Numbered from the stretch's first letter, positions 7,814 to 17,584 are shown. The stretch is DNA of 64,000 nt from Kineococcus xinjiangensis (GCF_002934625.1 NZ_PTJD01000004.1:248001-312000); one strand, 5' to 3'. A program made the numbers and translations. The notes: generated from the sequence alone by a model not told the origin.

Positions 7814-8716
7814 TCACCCCAGGTCGGAGACCGCGAAGGTGTCGCACCGCTCCGGGTCGCCGGTCCGGTAGCCGATGCTGAACCAGAGCCGGCGCTGCTC
7901 GGAGGTGCCGTGGGTGAAGGAGCCCGGGTCGGCGCTGCCGTCGCCGAGGTTGTTCTGGATGAAGTCGTCACCGATGCGGCCCGCGGTGTCCAGGGCGCGC
8001 ACGACATCCTCCTCGGTGATCTCGCTGATGAGCGGTGCCCCCGAGTCGTCGGGAACCGTGGTCGCGTGGTGGGCCCACGCCCCGGCGTAGCAGTCGGCCT
8101 GCAGCTCCAGCCGCACGCTCCCGCTCTCGGGTCCGGCCTCCCCCGGCCGCACCGCCGCGGTCGTCCCGAGCAGGTGCTGGACGTGGTGGGCGTACTCGTG
8201 GGCGAGGATGTAGGCGTTGACGAAGGTCCCGCCCTGCGCGCCGAACCGGGTGCGGAGGTCGCCGAAGAACGACAGGTCGATGTAGACGAGCTCGTCGGCG
8301 GGGCAGTAGAACGGCCCGGTGCCCGAAGACGCTGCACCGCAGCCTGTCTGGGTGCCTTCCGCGAAGAAGACCGTGTCGGTGGGGACGTAGCGCCCGCCGA
8401 GCTGGCCCTGCCAGAAGTCCTGGACCGACTCGATGTTCGCGACGACGGCGCACTCCTCGCTCCGGTTGGCGTCGGCGCCGGTGCGGCAGGAGGCGCTCAG
8501 GTCCTCCCCGCTGGCGATCTGCCCCGGCCCGAGGTCCAGGCCGCTCGAACCCAGCGGCGGCACCGCCCCGCCGCCACCGAGGACCTGCAGCAGCACGAGC
8601 ACGAGCACGCCGACGAGGCCGAGACCCCCTCCGCCGATCGCCACGGCCCGGCCGCCACCACCACGGCGGTCCCGCACGTTGCCGACGTCCAGGCTCGCGT
8701 CGTCCCGGTACCTCAT
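7814..8716 (-). CDS. YpfJ/KPN_02809-type neutral zinc metallopeptidase
   Basis: The 300-residue protein has a short cytosolic N-terminus rich in Arg and Gly, one membrane helix near residues 24-48, and an extracytoplasmic domain with AHEYAHHVQ (H174, E175, H178). This HExxH context is typical of the neutral zinc metallopeptidase family related to YpfJ. Four Cys in the outer domain may form disulfides. The ATG at 8716 has GAGGGG nearby; a further in-frame start 48 nt upstream is less likely. Its protein substrate is unknown. Confidence 0.87.
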   Translation of the reverse strand: MRYRDDASLDVGNVRDRRGGGGRAVAIGGGGLGLVGVLVLVLLQVLGGGGAVPPLGSSGLDLGPGQIASGEDLSASCRTGADANRSEECAVVANIESVQDFWQGQLGGRYVPTDTVFFAEGTQTGCGAASSGTGPFYCPADELVYIDLSFFGDLRTRFGAQGGTFVNAYILAHEYAHHVQHLLGTTAAVRPGEAGPESGSVRLELQADCYAGAWAHHATTVPDDSGAPLISEITEEDVVRALDTAGRIGDDFIQNNLGDGSADPGSFTHGTSEQRRLWFSIGYRTGDPERCDTFAVSDLG

Positions 8717-8886
8717 GACCGTCCCCTCACCCGTGGGCGCCCGCCGTCCGCCGCCCTGCGGCACAGCTTGAGGGCATCACCGCGTCCTCGCCCGTCGTCG
8801 CCCGCCGCGCCCGACCGGCCGGAGCGCGACCGTCAGAGCAGCGGCAGCACCCGAGCGCCCAGGTCGTCGCGCGTGGGGGCGTGTCG

Positions 8887-9738
8887 TCAGCGGTCGGTGC
8901 CGGGGCTCCCGAAGCGGGCGGTGCAGTGCCAGACGCGTTTGAGGACCTGCGCGTCGAAGCGCCCGCTGCGAACCGCCTCGCCGATGATCCGGGCGTCGAG
9001 CACGCCGCCCCGGGCGACGCGTGCCGCGGCGGCGACCACGTCCGCGCCGCGGTACTCCGGGTGCGCGGCGACCTCGGCGACCCGGGCGCGGAAGCCGGGG
9101 TGCCACTGCACGGGCACGCCGAGCAGGTGCGCATCGGCCTCGACGTCGGTGCCGCGGAAGCAGGGGTCCAGCACGAGAGCCTCGACGTCGCGGGCGAAGC
9201 AGACGCCGCCGTGCACGTGGGCCTCGACGTAGTCGTCCAGCGGTTCCTGGTCGTCGGCGTCGGCGAGCTCGGCCAGGCGGCAGCGGTCGGCCGTGCCGAC
9301 GTCGGCGGGTTCGAAGACGCTGTCGGGGTAGCAGAAGGTGGTGCGCGCCAGGGTGGCGGCGTTCAGGCGCAGGTGCGCCGAGCCGAAGCGCGGTGATCCG
9401 CCGGCGGGCCGGTGGCGGTGGTTCAGCGAGCCGTAGACCGGGCGCGCTGCTGCTGCGGCGGAGTCGTAGGCGCCGCCGAAGAGGCGGCTCTCCCAGCGCC
9501 AGCGGTCCCCGCCGGGGTGGGCGGTCAGGCCACCGTTGCTGGTGCCGGTGTCGAACTGCGAGCGGTAGCGGCAGTCTGCGGCCATGGCGCGCAGGATCGG
9601 CACCGTGCCTGCGAGGCGGTCGGGGTGGAAGTGCACCGTCACCCGCCAGGTCGGGTCGATCGGCCCGCCCCGGGCGAGGCTGCGCACGTGCGCCACGGCG
9701 GAGGCTGCCTGGGGCGGGGCCGCAGGGGAGCAGTTCAC
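8887..9738 (-). CDS. DUF3626 domain protein
   Basis: About 283 residues resemble DUF3626 proteins, including the recurrent VTVHFHPDR near residue 30, LNHRHRPAGGSPRFGSAHL and DDYVEAHVHGG. The many conserved His and Asp residues could bind metal, but the family has no established function. I use GTG 9738, which has GGAGG nine bases upstream; an in-frame start at 9792 would add 18 residues without similarity to the family. The neighbouring MFS gene is divergent and 125 nt away. Confidence 0.8.
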   Translation of the reverse strand: MNCSPAAPPQAASAVAHVRSLARGGPIDPTWRVTVHFHPDRLAGTVPILRAMAADCRYRSQFDTGTSNGGLTAHPGGDRWRWESRLFGGAYDSAAAAARPVYGSLNHRHRPAGGSPRFGSAHLRLNAATLARTTFCYPDSVFEPADVGTADRCRLAELADADDQEPLDDYVEAHVHGGVCFARDVEALVLDPCFRGTDVEADAHLLGVPVQWHPGFRARVAEVAAHPEYRGADVVAAAARVARGGVLDARIIGEAVRSGRFDAQVLKRVWHCTARFGSPGTDR

Positions 9739-9863
9739 GCGGGGAGCCCTCCAGCAGTTCCACGGGTCGGTCCCGGCCCCACACTGCACCATCCGCCGTC
9801 CGCCCCGGGCGCGACGCCGCCGGGGGCCCCCGTGCTCTCCGGGGCACCCCCTAGCCTGCCCTG

Positions 9864-11120
9864 GTGCGCAGCCCGTTCCGCGGCCTTCCCCGCGAGGTCG
9901 CCGTCCTCGTGGCTGTCGCCTTCGCCGTGGCCCTCGGCTTCGGCGTCGTCGCCCCCGCCATCCCGCTGTTCGCCCGCGAGTTCGGGGTGGGCCGCGCGGC
10001 GGCGGGGGCCGTCATCTCCGCGTTCGCCGCGATGCGCCTGGCGTCGGCGCTGCTCGGCGGCCGGCTCGTGGACCGCTTCGGCGAGCGGAAGGTGCTGGCG
10101 ACCGGCATCGGCATCGTCGCCGTCTCCAGCGTGCTCGCAGGGCTGGCGCAGACCTACGCGCAGTTGCTCGTCCTGCGCTGCGCCGGTGGCGTCGGTTCCG
10201 CGATGTTCACCGTCTCCGCGTTCAGCCTCCTGCTGCGGGTGGTCGGCCCCGGCCAGCGCGCCCGCGCGACCAGCCTCTACCAGTCGGGTTTCCTCCTGGG
10301 CGGTGTCGCCGGGCCCGCGTTCGGCGGGGCGCTGGCGGGGGCGTCGCTGCGGACGCCGTTCTTCGTCTACGCGGTGACCCTCGCCGCGGCCGGGACCATC
10401 GGGATGGTGTTCCTGCGCCGCCCGCCCGCCGCGCCGGGGGCCGGGGCTGCGGGCGCGGAACCGGTGACCGTCCCGGAGCCCACGACGCTGCGCCGGTCCC
10501 TGTCCTCGCCCGCCTACCGGGCGGCGCTGGTGGCGAACCTCAGCGTGGGCTGGATGCTGCTCGGAGTGCAGGCCGCGATGCTGCCGCTGTTCGTCGTGGA
10601 GGGGCTGCGCCGGGAACCCTTCTGGGCCGGTGTCGGACTGGTCGCCTCGGCCGGGACGCAGGCGGCGGTCCTGCTGCCCGCCGGGCGGTTCGCGGACTCC
10701 ACCGGGCGCAGACCCGCGATGCTGCTCGGGGGTTCCCTGGCCCTGGCCTCCGTGACGACCCTGGTGGTGACGGCGTTCACCGCCTCCCCCGGGTCCGTCG
10801 CCTCCGTCGTGGCGTTCGTCGTGGCGATGTCGGCCTTCGGGGCCGGGTTCGCCTTCCTCAGCACCGCACCCGCAGCCGTCGTGGGCGACGTGGCCCCCGG
10901 GCGCGGGGGCACCTCGGTCGCGGCGTTCCAGATGGCCGGGGACCTGGGTTCCATGCTCGGCCCGCTCGTCGCCGGACTGCTCGCCGACGCGGCCTCCTAC
11001 GGCGCGGCGTTCGGCAGCGGCGCGCTCGTGCTGCTGGCCGGTCTGCTGCTCACCGTGGCGATGCCGGAGACGCGCGGGGGCCAGGGCGCGCGCCGCGCGG
11101 GCGAGGACGCCCGCGACTGA
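9864..11120 (+). CDS. MFS transporter, 12-helix type
   Basis: This 418-residue protein has the major facilitator layout, with about 12 hydrophobic helices in two halves separated by a polar Ala/Pro/Glu-rich loop near residues 190-215. The loop after helix 2 carries GGRLVDRFGERKV, the classic MFS motif A. The transported compound cannot be inferred; general similarity is to drug or metabolite exporters. The GTG at 9864 is preceded by a weak ribosome site. Its 3' end is followed by a small membrane-protein gene on the same strand. Confidence 0.88.
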   Translation: MRSPFRGLPREVAVLVAVAFAVALGFGVVAPAIPLFAREFGVGRAAAGAVISAFAAMRLASALLGGRLVDRFGERKVLATGIGIVAVSSVLAGLAQTYAQLLVLRCAGGVGSAMFTVSAFSLLLRVVGPGQRARATSLYQSGFLLGGVAGPAFGGALAGASLRTPFFVYAVTLAAAGTIGMVFLRRPPAAPGAGAAGAEPVTVPEPTTLRRSLSSPAYRAALVANLSVGWMLLGVQAAMLPLFVVEGLRREPFWAGVGLVASAGTQAAVLLPAGRFADSTGRRPAMLLGGSLALASVTTLVVTAFTASPGSVASVVAFVVAMSAFGAGFAFLSTAPAAVVGDVAPGRGGTSVAAFQMAGDLGSMLGPLVAGLLADAASYGAAFGSGALVLLAGLLLTVAMPETRGGQGARRAGEDARD

Positions 11121-11194
11121 CGGCACCACCGGCCTGTGCGGCGCATCACGTCCGCGCCGTGTCACACCCGTGTCCGTCGTCCCGTCCTCCCGGT

Positions 11195-11704
11195 GTGAAC
11201 CCTCGATCCGCGCGAGCCGTCCTGACCCTGCTGGCGCTGTCCACCGCCTTCGTCGGCGTGTGGGCGCTGCTCGCGCCGGTGTCCTTCTACAGCGGTTTCC
11301 CCGCCGGGCGCGGCTGGGTGCGGCAGGACGGCGCGTTCAACGAGCACCTGATCCGCGACGTCGGTGGCCTGCACCTGGCGCTGGCCGTGGTCAGCGCCTG
11401 GGCGGCGGCGCGGCCCCGGCCGGGCTCCGCGCGCCTGGCCGGAGCGGCGTGGCTGGTGTTCGCGGTCCCCCACCTGCTGTACCACGCTCGGCACCTGCCC
11501 CCCGCGCCGGTGGACGCCGTCGGGAACCTCGTGCTGCTCGGGGGGAGCGCCGCCCTGGCCGTCACCGCCTGCCTGCCGTGGCGAGGTTCCAGGGGTGGTC
11601 CTGCAGGTGGTCCCGGTCGTGTGCAGCCTCTGCGGGCACGAGGCGCCCGTCGCGCAGCCGCAGGACGCGGTCGACGAGGTCCAGGCCCTCACGGCGGTGG
11701 GTGA
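11195..11704 (+). CDS. Small four-helix membrane protein, overlaps cydDC 3' end
   Basis: A 169-residue protein from GTG 11195 has four hydrophobic helices (residues about 8-28, 52-70, 78-95 and 108-128) and a conserved-looking FYSGFPAGRGWV then FNEHLIRDVGGLHLAL. Similar short membrane proteins occur in actinobacteria without assigned function. The membrane part ends near base 11580. The last 40 residues are low-complexity and read across the antisense 3' end of cydDC for 143 nt, so this tail may be accidental readthrough of a frame lacking an earlier stop. Confidence 0.7.
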   Translation: MNPRSARAVLTLLALSTAFVGVWALLAPVSFYSGFPAGRGWVRQDGAFNEHLIRDVGGLHLALAVVSAWAAARPRPGSARLAGAAWLVFAVPHLLYHARHLPPAPVDAVGNLVLLGGSAALAVTACLPWRGSRGGPAGGPGRVQPLRARGARRAAAGRGRRGPGPHGGG

Positions 11705-14700
11705 GGAGCAGGACGCTGCGCCCCGCGCCGGCCTCCAGCAGGTCCGCCACCAGAGCGCGCGCCGTGGGCTCGTCCAGGCCCTCGGTGGGTTCGTCGAGGA
11801 CGAGCACCGCCGGGTCGGCGAGCAGGGCTCGGGCCACGAGCAGCCGCCGCCGCTCCCCGCCGGAGACGGTGCTGCCGTCCTCCCCCAGCCAGGTGTCCAG
11901 GCCGTGCGGCAGTCGCGTCAGCCAGCTCCCCAGCCGCACCCGGCGCAGCACCTCCACCAGGTCCGCGTCGGAGGCGCCGGGCCGGGCCAGCCGCAGGTTC
12001 TCCCGCACCGTGGAGGCGAACACGTGGCCGGTGTCGTCACCGACCCAGGTGATGCGCCGGCGCACGTCGTCGCCGCGCAGGGAGGTGATCTCCTGCCCGC
12101 CGAGGGTGGCCGAGCCGCCCACCGGGTCGAGGAAGCGCACGAGGACGGCGGCCAGGGTGGACTTGCCCGAGCCGGAGGTCCCGGTCACGGCGATGCGGCC
12201 GCCCGGAGGCAGGTCGAGGTCGGCGCCGGCCAGTGCGGGGCGCTGCGGGTCCCAGCCCGCCACGAGACCCCGCAGCCGCAGGCCCGGCCCGGCGGGCGGG
12301 GCCACGGGGTCCGTGGGCTCCGAGGCCGCGGGAGCGGCGGCGGCCAGCTCGGTCAGGCGCGCCCGGGCCCCGGTGGCGCGGCGGCGGGCGACGGCAGCCT
12401 CCGGCAGGACGAGCAGGGGCTCGGCGAGCGCGACGAGCCCCAGCACCAGCGCCGCGGCGACCTCCACGGTGAGCCGCCCGGCGTCGACGGCCTGCGCGGC
12501 TGCCACGGCGGTGCCGGCGACCCACAGCCCGTGCCCGGCGACGGCGACCGCGGCGGCGAGACCGGCGGTGGTGGCGGCCCGGGCCTCGGCGCGGGCCAGG
12601 GCGCGGCCGGCGCGCTCGGGAACCACGAGGGCGAGATCCCCGGCGTGGGCGAGTTCCTCGGCGCCGTCGAGGGTCTCCAGCACCGCCTCGGCCGTGCGGG
12701 CGCGGGCGGCGGCGCACAGGGAGTCCTCCCGTCGCGCCTGGCGCGCCGCCAGCACGGGCGCGACCACGGCGGCGAGCAGCGCCCCGGCACACGCTGCGGG
12801 CACGGCGGCGGGCAGCAGGACCGCTCCGGCGGCCAGCGCCGCCAGCACGGGCACGGCCGCCGCGGCGGCGGGCAGGCTGCCGCGCAGCAACCCGTCCACC
12901 CGGGCGTCGACGTCGGCGACGACCCGGGTGAGCAGTTCCCCGCGCCGCCGCGACACCGCCGACGGGATGCGCGGCACCAGGTCGGCGTAGACCTGCGAGC
13001 GCCAGGCGGCGAGGCGGGAGAACGCCGCCTCGTGGCCGGCGAGGCGCTCGGCGTAGCGCAGCAGGGGGCGCGCCACGGCCGCGGCGCGCACGGTGACCAC
13101 GGCGGCGGAGAGCGTGAGCACGGGAGGCATGGCGGCCGCACGGGCCAGCAGCCACGCCGCGGCGGCGGTGAGGGTGAGGGCCGCCAGCCACGACGAGGCG
13201 CCGAGGAGCACCACGGAACCCGGGCGCGCGGTGAGCCGGGAGAGGGTCCGGGCCCCGGGGAGCCCGGCGGGCTCGCCTGCCGCGCGGGGGGCCTGCGGCC
13301 GGACGTCCGGCGGGGGCAGGGGTTCCGCCGTCTGCACCGCCGCACCGGGCGGGGGCGGCGCCCCGATGCGCACGTGGCGGTCGGCGGCCGCGAGCAGGGC
13401 GGGGCGGTGGGCGACGACGAGCACCGCGCAGCCGCGGTCGGCAGCGGCGCGCAACTGCGCCACCACGACCTCCTCGGCGTCCGGGTCCAGGTGGGCGGTG
13501 GGTTCGTCGAGCAGCAGCACCCGGGGTTCGCCGGCCGCCGCGCGCAGCAGCCGGGCCAGCGCCAGGCGCTGACGCTGCCCCGCCGAGAGCCCCCGTCCCC
13601 GCTCCCCCAGCGGCGCGTCGAGTCCGCCCGGCAGCGCCGACACCTCCGCGTCGAGGCCGACGCGGGCCAGCGCCGCGAGCAGTTCCTCCCGCGGGAGCGA
13701 GGTCTCCCCGTCGAGGGAGAGGGCCCCGGCGACGGTGCGGGCGTGCGTCAGGGCGGGGTGCTGGGGCAGGTGCAGGGGTTCGGGGCCCGCGACCAGGGCC
13801 TCCCCCGCGGTCAGCGGCTGGACTCCGGCGAGGACCCGCAGCGCCGTCGTCTTGCCCGCACCGGAGGCACCGTGCAGCGCGACGAGTTCCCCGCCGCGGA
13901 CCCGCAACCCCGCCAGCCGCAGCGCGTCGGCGGGGGCGCCGGGGTGGCGCACGCGGAGGTCGCGCGCCTCGACGGCGGGAGTTCCCGCGGACCGGGCACG
14001 CCGCCGGGCGGGGGCCTCGCCGCGCAGGACCGCGTCGACGTCCGCGACCACCGCCGAGGCGTCGGCGCCGGCGTGGAAGCGGGCTCCGACCTCCCGCAGG
14101 GGCCGGTACGCCTCCGGGGCGAGGAGGATGGCGAACAACGCCGGCGCCAGGTCGAGGGAACCGGCCGCGACGCGCAGCCCCGCCTGCACCGCGACGATGC
14201 CCACGGACAGGGTGGCGACCAGGTCGAGGGCCGTGGAGCTGAGGAACGCCAGGCGCAGCACCCGCAGGGTGGCGTCGCGGTGGCGCTCCGTCGTGCGGGC
14301 CACGGCGGCCACCTGCCGCTCGGCGCGGCCGAACAGGCGCAGCGTCGGCAGACCGCGGACCACGTCGAGGAAGTGCCCGGCCAGGACGGCGCCGGCCTGC
14401 CAGCGCTCCTCCGACCGGGCGCGCGTGGCGAGGCCGATGAGGACGGCGAAGACGGGCACGAACGGCAGGGTGAGCGCGACGGCCACCGCGGAGGGCGCGT
14501 CGGTGAGTGCGAGCACCACCAGCACGCACGGCGGGAGCACCGCGGCGAGCACCAGCGCGGGCAGGTAGCCGCTGAACCACGGCCGCAACCCGTCCAGGCC
14601 ACCCGTCAGCAGCGCCGCCAGCCGCCCCGCGCCGGCCGAGGCGATCCAGGCCGGCCCGCGGCCCAGGGCGGCGGTGAGCACCTTGCGGCGCAGCTCGTCG

Positions 14701-15047
14701 CCGGCCCTGGCCGCCGTGCGCTGCGCGAGCGCCTGCTCGGCCCAGGTCAGCGCGGCGCGCAGCACGAAGGCGGCGGCGACGAACACCGCGGCACCGGTTC
14801 CGCCGGTTCCGCCGGTTCCCGCGGCACCGGCCAGCCCGGCCACGGCCTGCGCCAGCCCCCACGCCAGCGCCACGGTGAGCGCTGCCTGCACCGCACCGAG
14901 GAGGACGAGCCCCGCGATGCCGGGCCGGCTGCTGCGGGCGTGGGCGAGGAGGCGGCGGTCGAGCGGACCGCCGCGGCGCTGCGCTGCGGGTTCGGCTGCC
15001 GGTCCGGGTCCAGGTCCGGCTGCGGGTGCGGACGGGTCCGCGCTCAT
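11562..15047 (-). CDS. cydDC: Fused CydD-CydC thiol reductant ABC exporter
   Basis: This 1161-residue polypeptide joins two ABC exporter halves. The CydD-like half has six membrane helices, then Walker A GASGAGKTT, signature LSAGQRQRL and Walker B VLLLDEPTAHLD. The CydC-like half has another membrane domain, Walker A GTSGSGKST, signature VSGGERRRL and Walker B VLVLDEPTEGLD. CydDC exports glutathione/cysteine-type reductants needed for cytochrome bd assembly; actinobacteria often fuse the halves. In the second half the Q-loop reads WVGDDTGHVF, with Gly where Gln is expected. The ATG at 15047 overlaps the cydB stop by four bases. The 3' end overlaps an opposing small gene. Confidence 0.95.
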   Translation of the reverse strand: MSADPSAPAAGPGPGPAAEPAAQRRGGPLDRRLLAHARSSRPGIAGLVLLGAVQAALTVALAWGLAQAVAGLAGAAGTGGTGGTGAAVFVAAAFVLRAALTWAEQALAQRTAARAGDELRRKVLTAALGRGPAWIASAGAGRLAALLTGGLDGLRPWFSGYLPALVLAAVLPPCVLVVLALTDAPSAVAVALTLPFVPVFAVLIGLATRARSEERWQAGAVLAGHFLDVVRGLPTLRLFGRAERQVAAVARTTERHRDATLRVLRLAFLSSTALDLVATLSVGIVAVQAGLRVAAGSLDLAPALFAILLAPEAYRPLREVGARFHAGADASAVVADVDAVLRGEAPARRRARSAGTPAVEARDLRVRHPGAPADALRLAGLRVRGGELVALHGASGAGKTTALRVLAGVQPLTAGEALVAGPEPLHLPQHPALTHARTVAGALSLDGETSLPREELLAALARVGLDAEVSALPGGLDAPLGERGRGLSAGQRQRLALARLLRAAAGEPRVLLLDEPTAHLDPDAEEVVVAQLRAAADRGCAVLVVAHRPALLAAADRHVRIGAPPPPGAAVQTAEPLPPPDVRPQAPRAAGEPAGLPGARTLSRLTARPGSVVLLGASSWLAALTLTAAAAWLLARAAAMPPVLTLSAAVVTVRAAAVARPLLRYAERLAGHEAAFSRLAAWRSQVYADLVPRIPSAVSRRRGELLTRVVADVDARVDGLLRGSLPAAAAAVPVLAALAAGAVLLPAAVPAACAGALLAAVVAPVLAARQARREDSLCAAARARTAEAVLETLDGAEELAHAGDLALVVPERAGRALARAEARAATTAGLAAAVAVAGHGLWVAGTAVAAAQAVDAGRLTVEVAAALVLGLVALAEPLLVLPEAAVARRRATGARARLTELAAAAPAASEPTDPVAPPAGPGLRLRGLVAGWDPQRPALAGADLDLPPGGRIAVTGTSGSGKSTLAAVLVRFLDPVGGSATLGGQEITSLRGDDVRRRITWVGDDTGHVFASTVRENLRLARPGASDADLVEVLRRVRLGSWLTRLPHGLDTWLGEDGSTVSGGERRRLLVARALLADPAVLVLDEPTEGLDEPTARALVADLLEAGAGRSVLLLTHRREGLDLVDRVLRLRDGRLVPAEAAHDRDHLQDHPWNLATAGRR

Positions 15048-16054
15048 GCCGTGCGCTCGCTGCCGACACGGCGGCGGAACACCCAGTACGACAGCGCCTG
15101 GTAGGCCACCACCCCGGGCAGGACGACCACCGCGAAGGCGCTGACGAGGCGCAGGGCGGAGTCCGTGGCGGCGGCCGAGGAGCGGGTGAGGGAGGCAGCC
15201 GGGTCGAGGGTGCTGGGCAGCACCACGTCGCCGTTGGCGGTGAAGAGGAGCACCACGGCGAGCGCGGTCAGGCCGCAGGCGAGCCCGAACGCCGCGGCCT
15301 CCCGGCGGTGGTGTGCGAGGACCGCCAGCAGGACGAGCGCGGCGGCTGCGGCGGAGGCGGTTCCTGCGGCGGTCCAGCCCGCCGCAGCCACGAGCAGCGC
15401 CACCGCGGCCGCCCCGAGCGGCACCCGCACCGCGACCCGTCGGGCGCGCTCGCGCACCGGGCCGGTCGTGCGCAGCCCGAGGAACGTGGCGCCGAGCAGC
15501 ACCGCCACGAGCAGCGCGAGCACCGCCCCGGCGCCCGCCTCGGGGCTCAGCAGGGGCGCGGTGCTGCGGCCGAGCCCGGCGAGGGCGCCGGGGCGGGAGG
15601 CGACCTCGCCGTCGGGCCCGAGGGGCAGGCCGACGGCGAGGACGGCCAGCACCGCCCCGAGGAGGGCGACGACCCCGGCGGAGCACAGGGCCAGCGCGGC
15701 GTCGCAGCGGCGCCGCCAGCGGAGGCCGTCACCCTTGGCGCGGAACTCCAGCGCCACGCCGCGGCCGGCGAGCAGCAGCAGGAACAGCGCGAACGGCAGG
15801 TACAGCCCGGAGAGCATCGCGGCGTACCAGTCGGGGAAGGCGGCGAAGGTCACGCCGATCGCGGCGACGAGCCAGACCTCGTTGCCGTCCCAGAACGGGC
15901 CGACGGTGCGCACCACCGCGCCGCGCTCGGAGTCGTCGCGGCCGAGCACGGGCGCGAGCACGCCGACGCCGAAGTCGAACCCCTCCAGGACGCAGAACAG
16001 CACCCAGCAGAGCACGACGAGGGCGAACCAGACGGTCACGAGGTCCACGGCCAT
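15044..16054 (-). CDS. cydB: Cytochrome bd ubiquinol oxidase subunit II
   Basis: CydB of 336 residues, a membrane protein with about eight to nine helices. The N-terminus VLEGFDFGVGVL and the following GPFWDGNEVWL are diagnostic for the family. It pairs with CydA to form the high-affinity terminal oxidase that reduces oxygen at low tension. The gene starts 34 nt after the cydA stop and its TGA overlaps the cydDC ATG, so cydA-cydB-cydDC is one transcription unit. Confidence 0.96.
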   Translation of the reverse strand: MAVDLVTVWFALVVLCWVLFCVLEGFDFGVGVLAPVLGRDDSERGAVVRTVGPFWDGNEVWLVAAIGVTFAAFPDWYAAMLSGLYLPFALFLLLLAGRGVALEFRAKGDGLRWRRRCDAALALCSAGVVALLGAVLAVLAVGLPLGPDGEVASRPGALAGLGRSTAPLLSPEAGAGAVLALLVAVLLGATFLGLRTTGPVRERARRVAVRVPLGAAAVALLVAAAGWTAAGTASAAAAALVLLAVLAHHRREAAAFGLACGLTALAVVLLFTANGDVVLPSTLDPAASLTRSSAAATDSALRLVSAFAVVVLPGVVAYQALSYWVFRRRVGSERTA

Positions 16055-16087
16055 CTCCAGTCAGCAGGTCCGGTCGGCAGGGTCCGG

Positions 16088-17584
16088 TCAGTAGGCGGGG
16101 ACGTCGGCGGGCAGCGGCCGGTCCGCGGCGTGCGACCCGGGGGCGGTGCCGGGTTCGGGAGCGGTTCCGGGTTCGGAGGCGGTGCGCTGGGCCACGACGG
16201 CCGGAGCGCGCAGCGGCAGGTCCTGGCGGCCCAGGTGCAGGACGAGCTTCAGCCAGGCGATCGCGAGGATCCCGTAGACGAGCGTGAACCCGGCCAGCGA
16301 CAGCAGGACCTCGGCTGCGGTGAGGCCCGGGGAGATCCCCTCGGCGGTGCGGGTGAGGCCGAACGCGAGCCACGGCTGGCGGGCGGTCTCGGTGAAGACC
16401 CAGCCGAAGGTGTTCGCCGCGGTGGGCAGGAGCGGCAGCAGGGGCAGGGCCCGCAGCAGCGCCCGCCCGGCGCGACCCGCGCCCGGGGTGCGGCCTCGCC
16501 GCGTCAGCCAGAGGTAGGCGGCGGCGAGTCCCGCGGCGAGCATCCCGGCGCCGATCATGCCGCGGAACGCCCAGTACGCCAGGGGCACGACGGGCACGTA
16601 GTTCCCGGGGCCGAACTGCCCGGAGTACTGCGCCTGGAGGTCGTCGATGCCCTGCACCTGTGCCGTGGGGTCGCCCGTGGCGAGCACGGAGAGCAGGTAG
16701 GGGATCTCCAGGCTGAACAGCGGCTCGCCGCCGCCGGGGCGGCCGACGGCGAACAGCGAGAAGGGCGCGCCGGAGGTGGTGGAGTACAGCGCCTCCGCGG
16801 CGGCCATCTTCATGGGCTGCACGCGCGTCATGACCTTGCCGAGGACGTCGCCGCTGACGGCGGTGAGCACGCCGGCGACCACCGTCGTCCAGGCCCCGGC
16901 GCGGGCCAGCAGCGCGAAGGCGCCCGCCTGCCGGGGGTCGCCGTCGGCGGGCCGGGTCCAGGTGCGCCAGGCCCCGATCGCGAGCAGCAGCGAGCCGCCC
17001 ACCATCGCGGCGCCGGCGATCGTGTGGGGGAAGGCGGCGAGGCCGACCTCGTTGAGCATGAGCTCGGAGAAGCTCGTCAGCCGGGCGCGGCCGGTCTCCT
17101 CGTCGAGGGCGTAGGCCACGGGGTTCTGCATGAAGCTGTTGGCGGCGAGGATGACGTAGGCGGAGATGAGGGTGCCCACCGCGACGGTCCAGATCGTGGC
17201 CAGGTGCAGGCGGGGCGGGATGCGGCCCCAGCCGAAGAACCACAGCCCGAGGAACGTCGCCTCGAGGAAGAAGGCGAGCATGCCCTCGATGGCGAGGGTG
17301 GGGCCGAAGACGTCGCCGTAGAAGCGCGCGAAGGCGCTCCAGGCCATGCCGAACTGGAACTCCTGGACGAGGCCGGTCACGACGCCGACGGCGAAGGTGA
17401 CGAGCAGGAGCTTGCCGACGAGGAGGGTGAGGGCGCGGTGACGCTCGTCGCCGCTGCGCAGCCAGGCGGTGTGCAGGCAGGCGGCGGCCGCGGACAGGCT
17501 GATGGACAGCGGCACGAACAGGTAGTGGTAGATCGTCACCACCGCGAACTGCAGGCGGGTCAGGTCCAGCACGTCGAGAGCCAT
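16088..17584 (-). CDS. cydA: Cytochrome bd ubiquinol oxidase subunit I
   Basis: CydA of 498 residues, carrying the three hemes of bd oxidase. Heme ligands sit in IYHYLFVPLSI (H20) and AAFPHTIAG (near residue 186), and GWVFTETARQPW marks the conserved GRQPW-like region. The region between helices is short, as in the S-type Q-loop class. The C-terminal 45 residues are Pro/Ala/Glu-rich with an EPGTAP repeat and lie in the cytoplasm by prediction. GGAAGGG lies before ATG 17584. Two inverted repeats upstream probably bind the divergent BlaI-type repressor. Confidence 0.96.
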   Translation of the reverse strand: MALDVLDLTRLQFAVVTIYHYLFVPLSISLSAAAACLHTAWLRSGDERHRALTLLVGKLLLVTFAVGVVTGLVQEFQFGMAWSAFARFYGDVFGPTLAIEGMLAFFLEATFLGLWFFGWGRIPPRLHLATIWTVAVGTLISAYVILAANSFMQNPVAYALDEETGRARLTSFSELMLNEVGLAAFPHTIAGAAMVGGSLLLAIGAWRTWTRPADGDPRQAGAFALLARAGAWTTVVAGVLTAVSGDVLGKVMTRVQPMKMAAAEALYSTTSGAPFSLFAVGRPGGGEPLFSLEIPYLLSVLATGDPTAQVQGIDDLQAQYSGQFGPGNYVPVVPLAYWAFRGMIGAGMLAAGLAAAYLWLTRRGRTPGAGRAGRALLRALPLLPLLPTAANTFGWVFTETARQPWLAFGLTRTAEGISPGLTAAEVLLSLAGFTLVYGILAIAWLKLVLHLGRQDLPLRAPAVVAQRTASEPGTAPEPGTAPGSHAADRPLPADVPAY

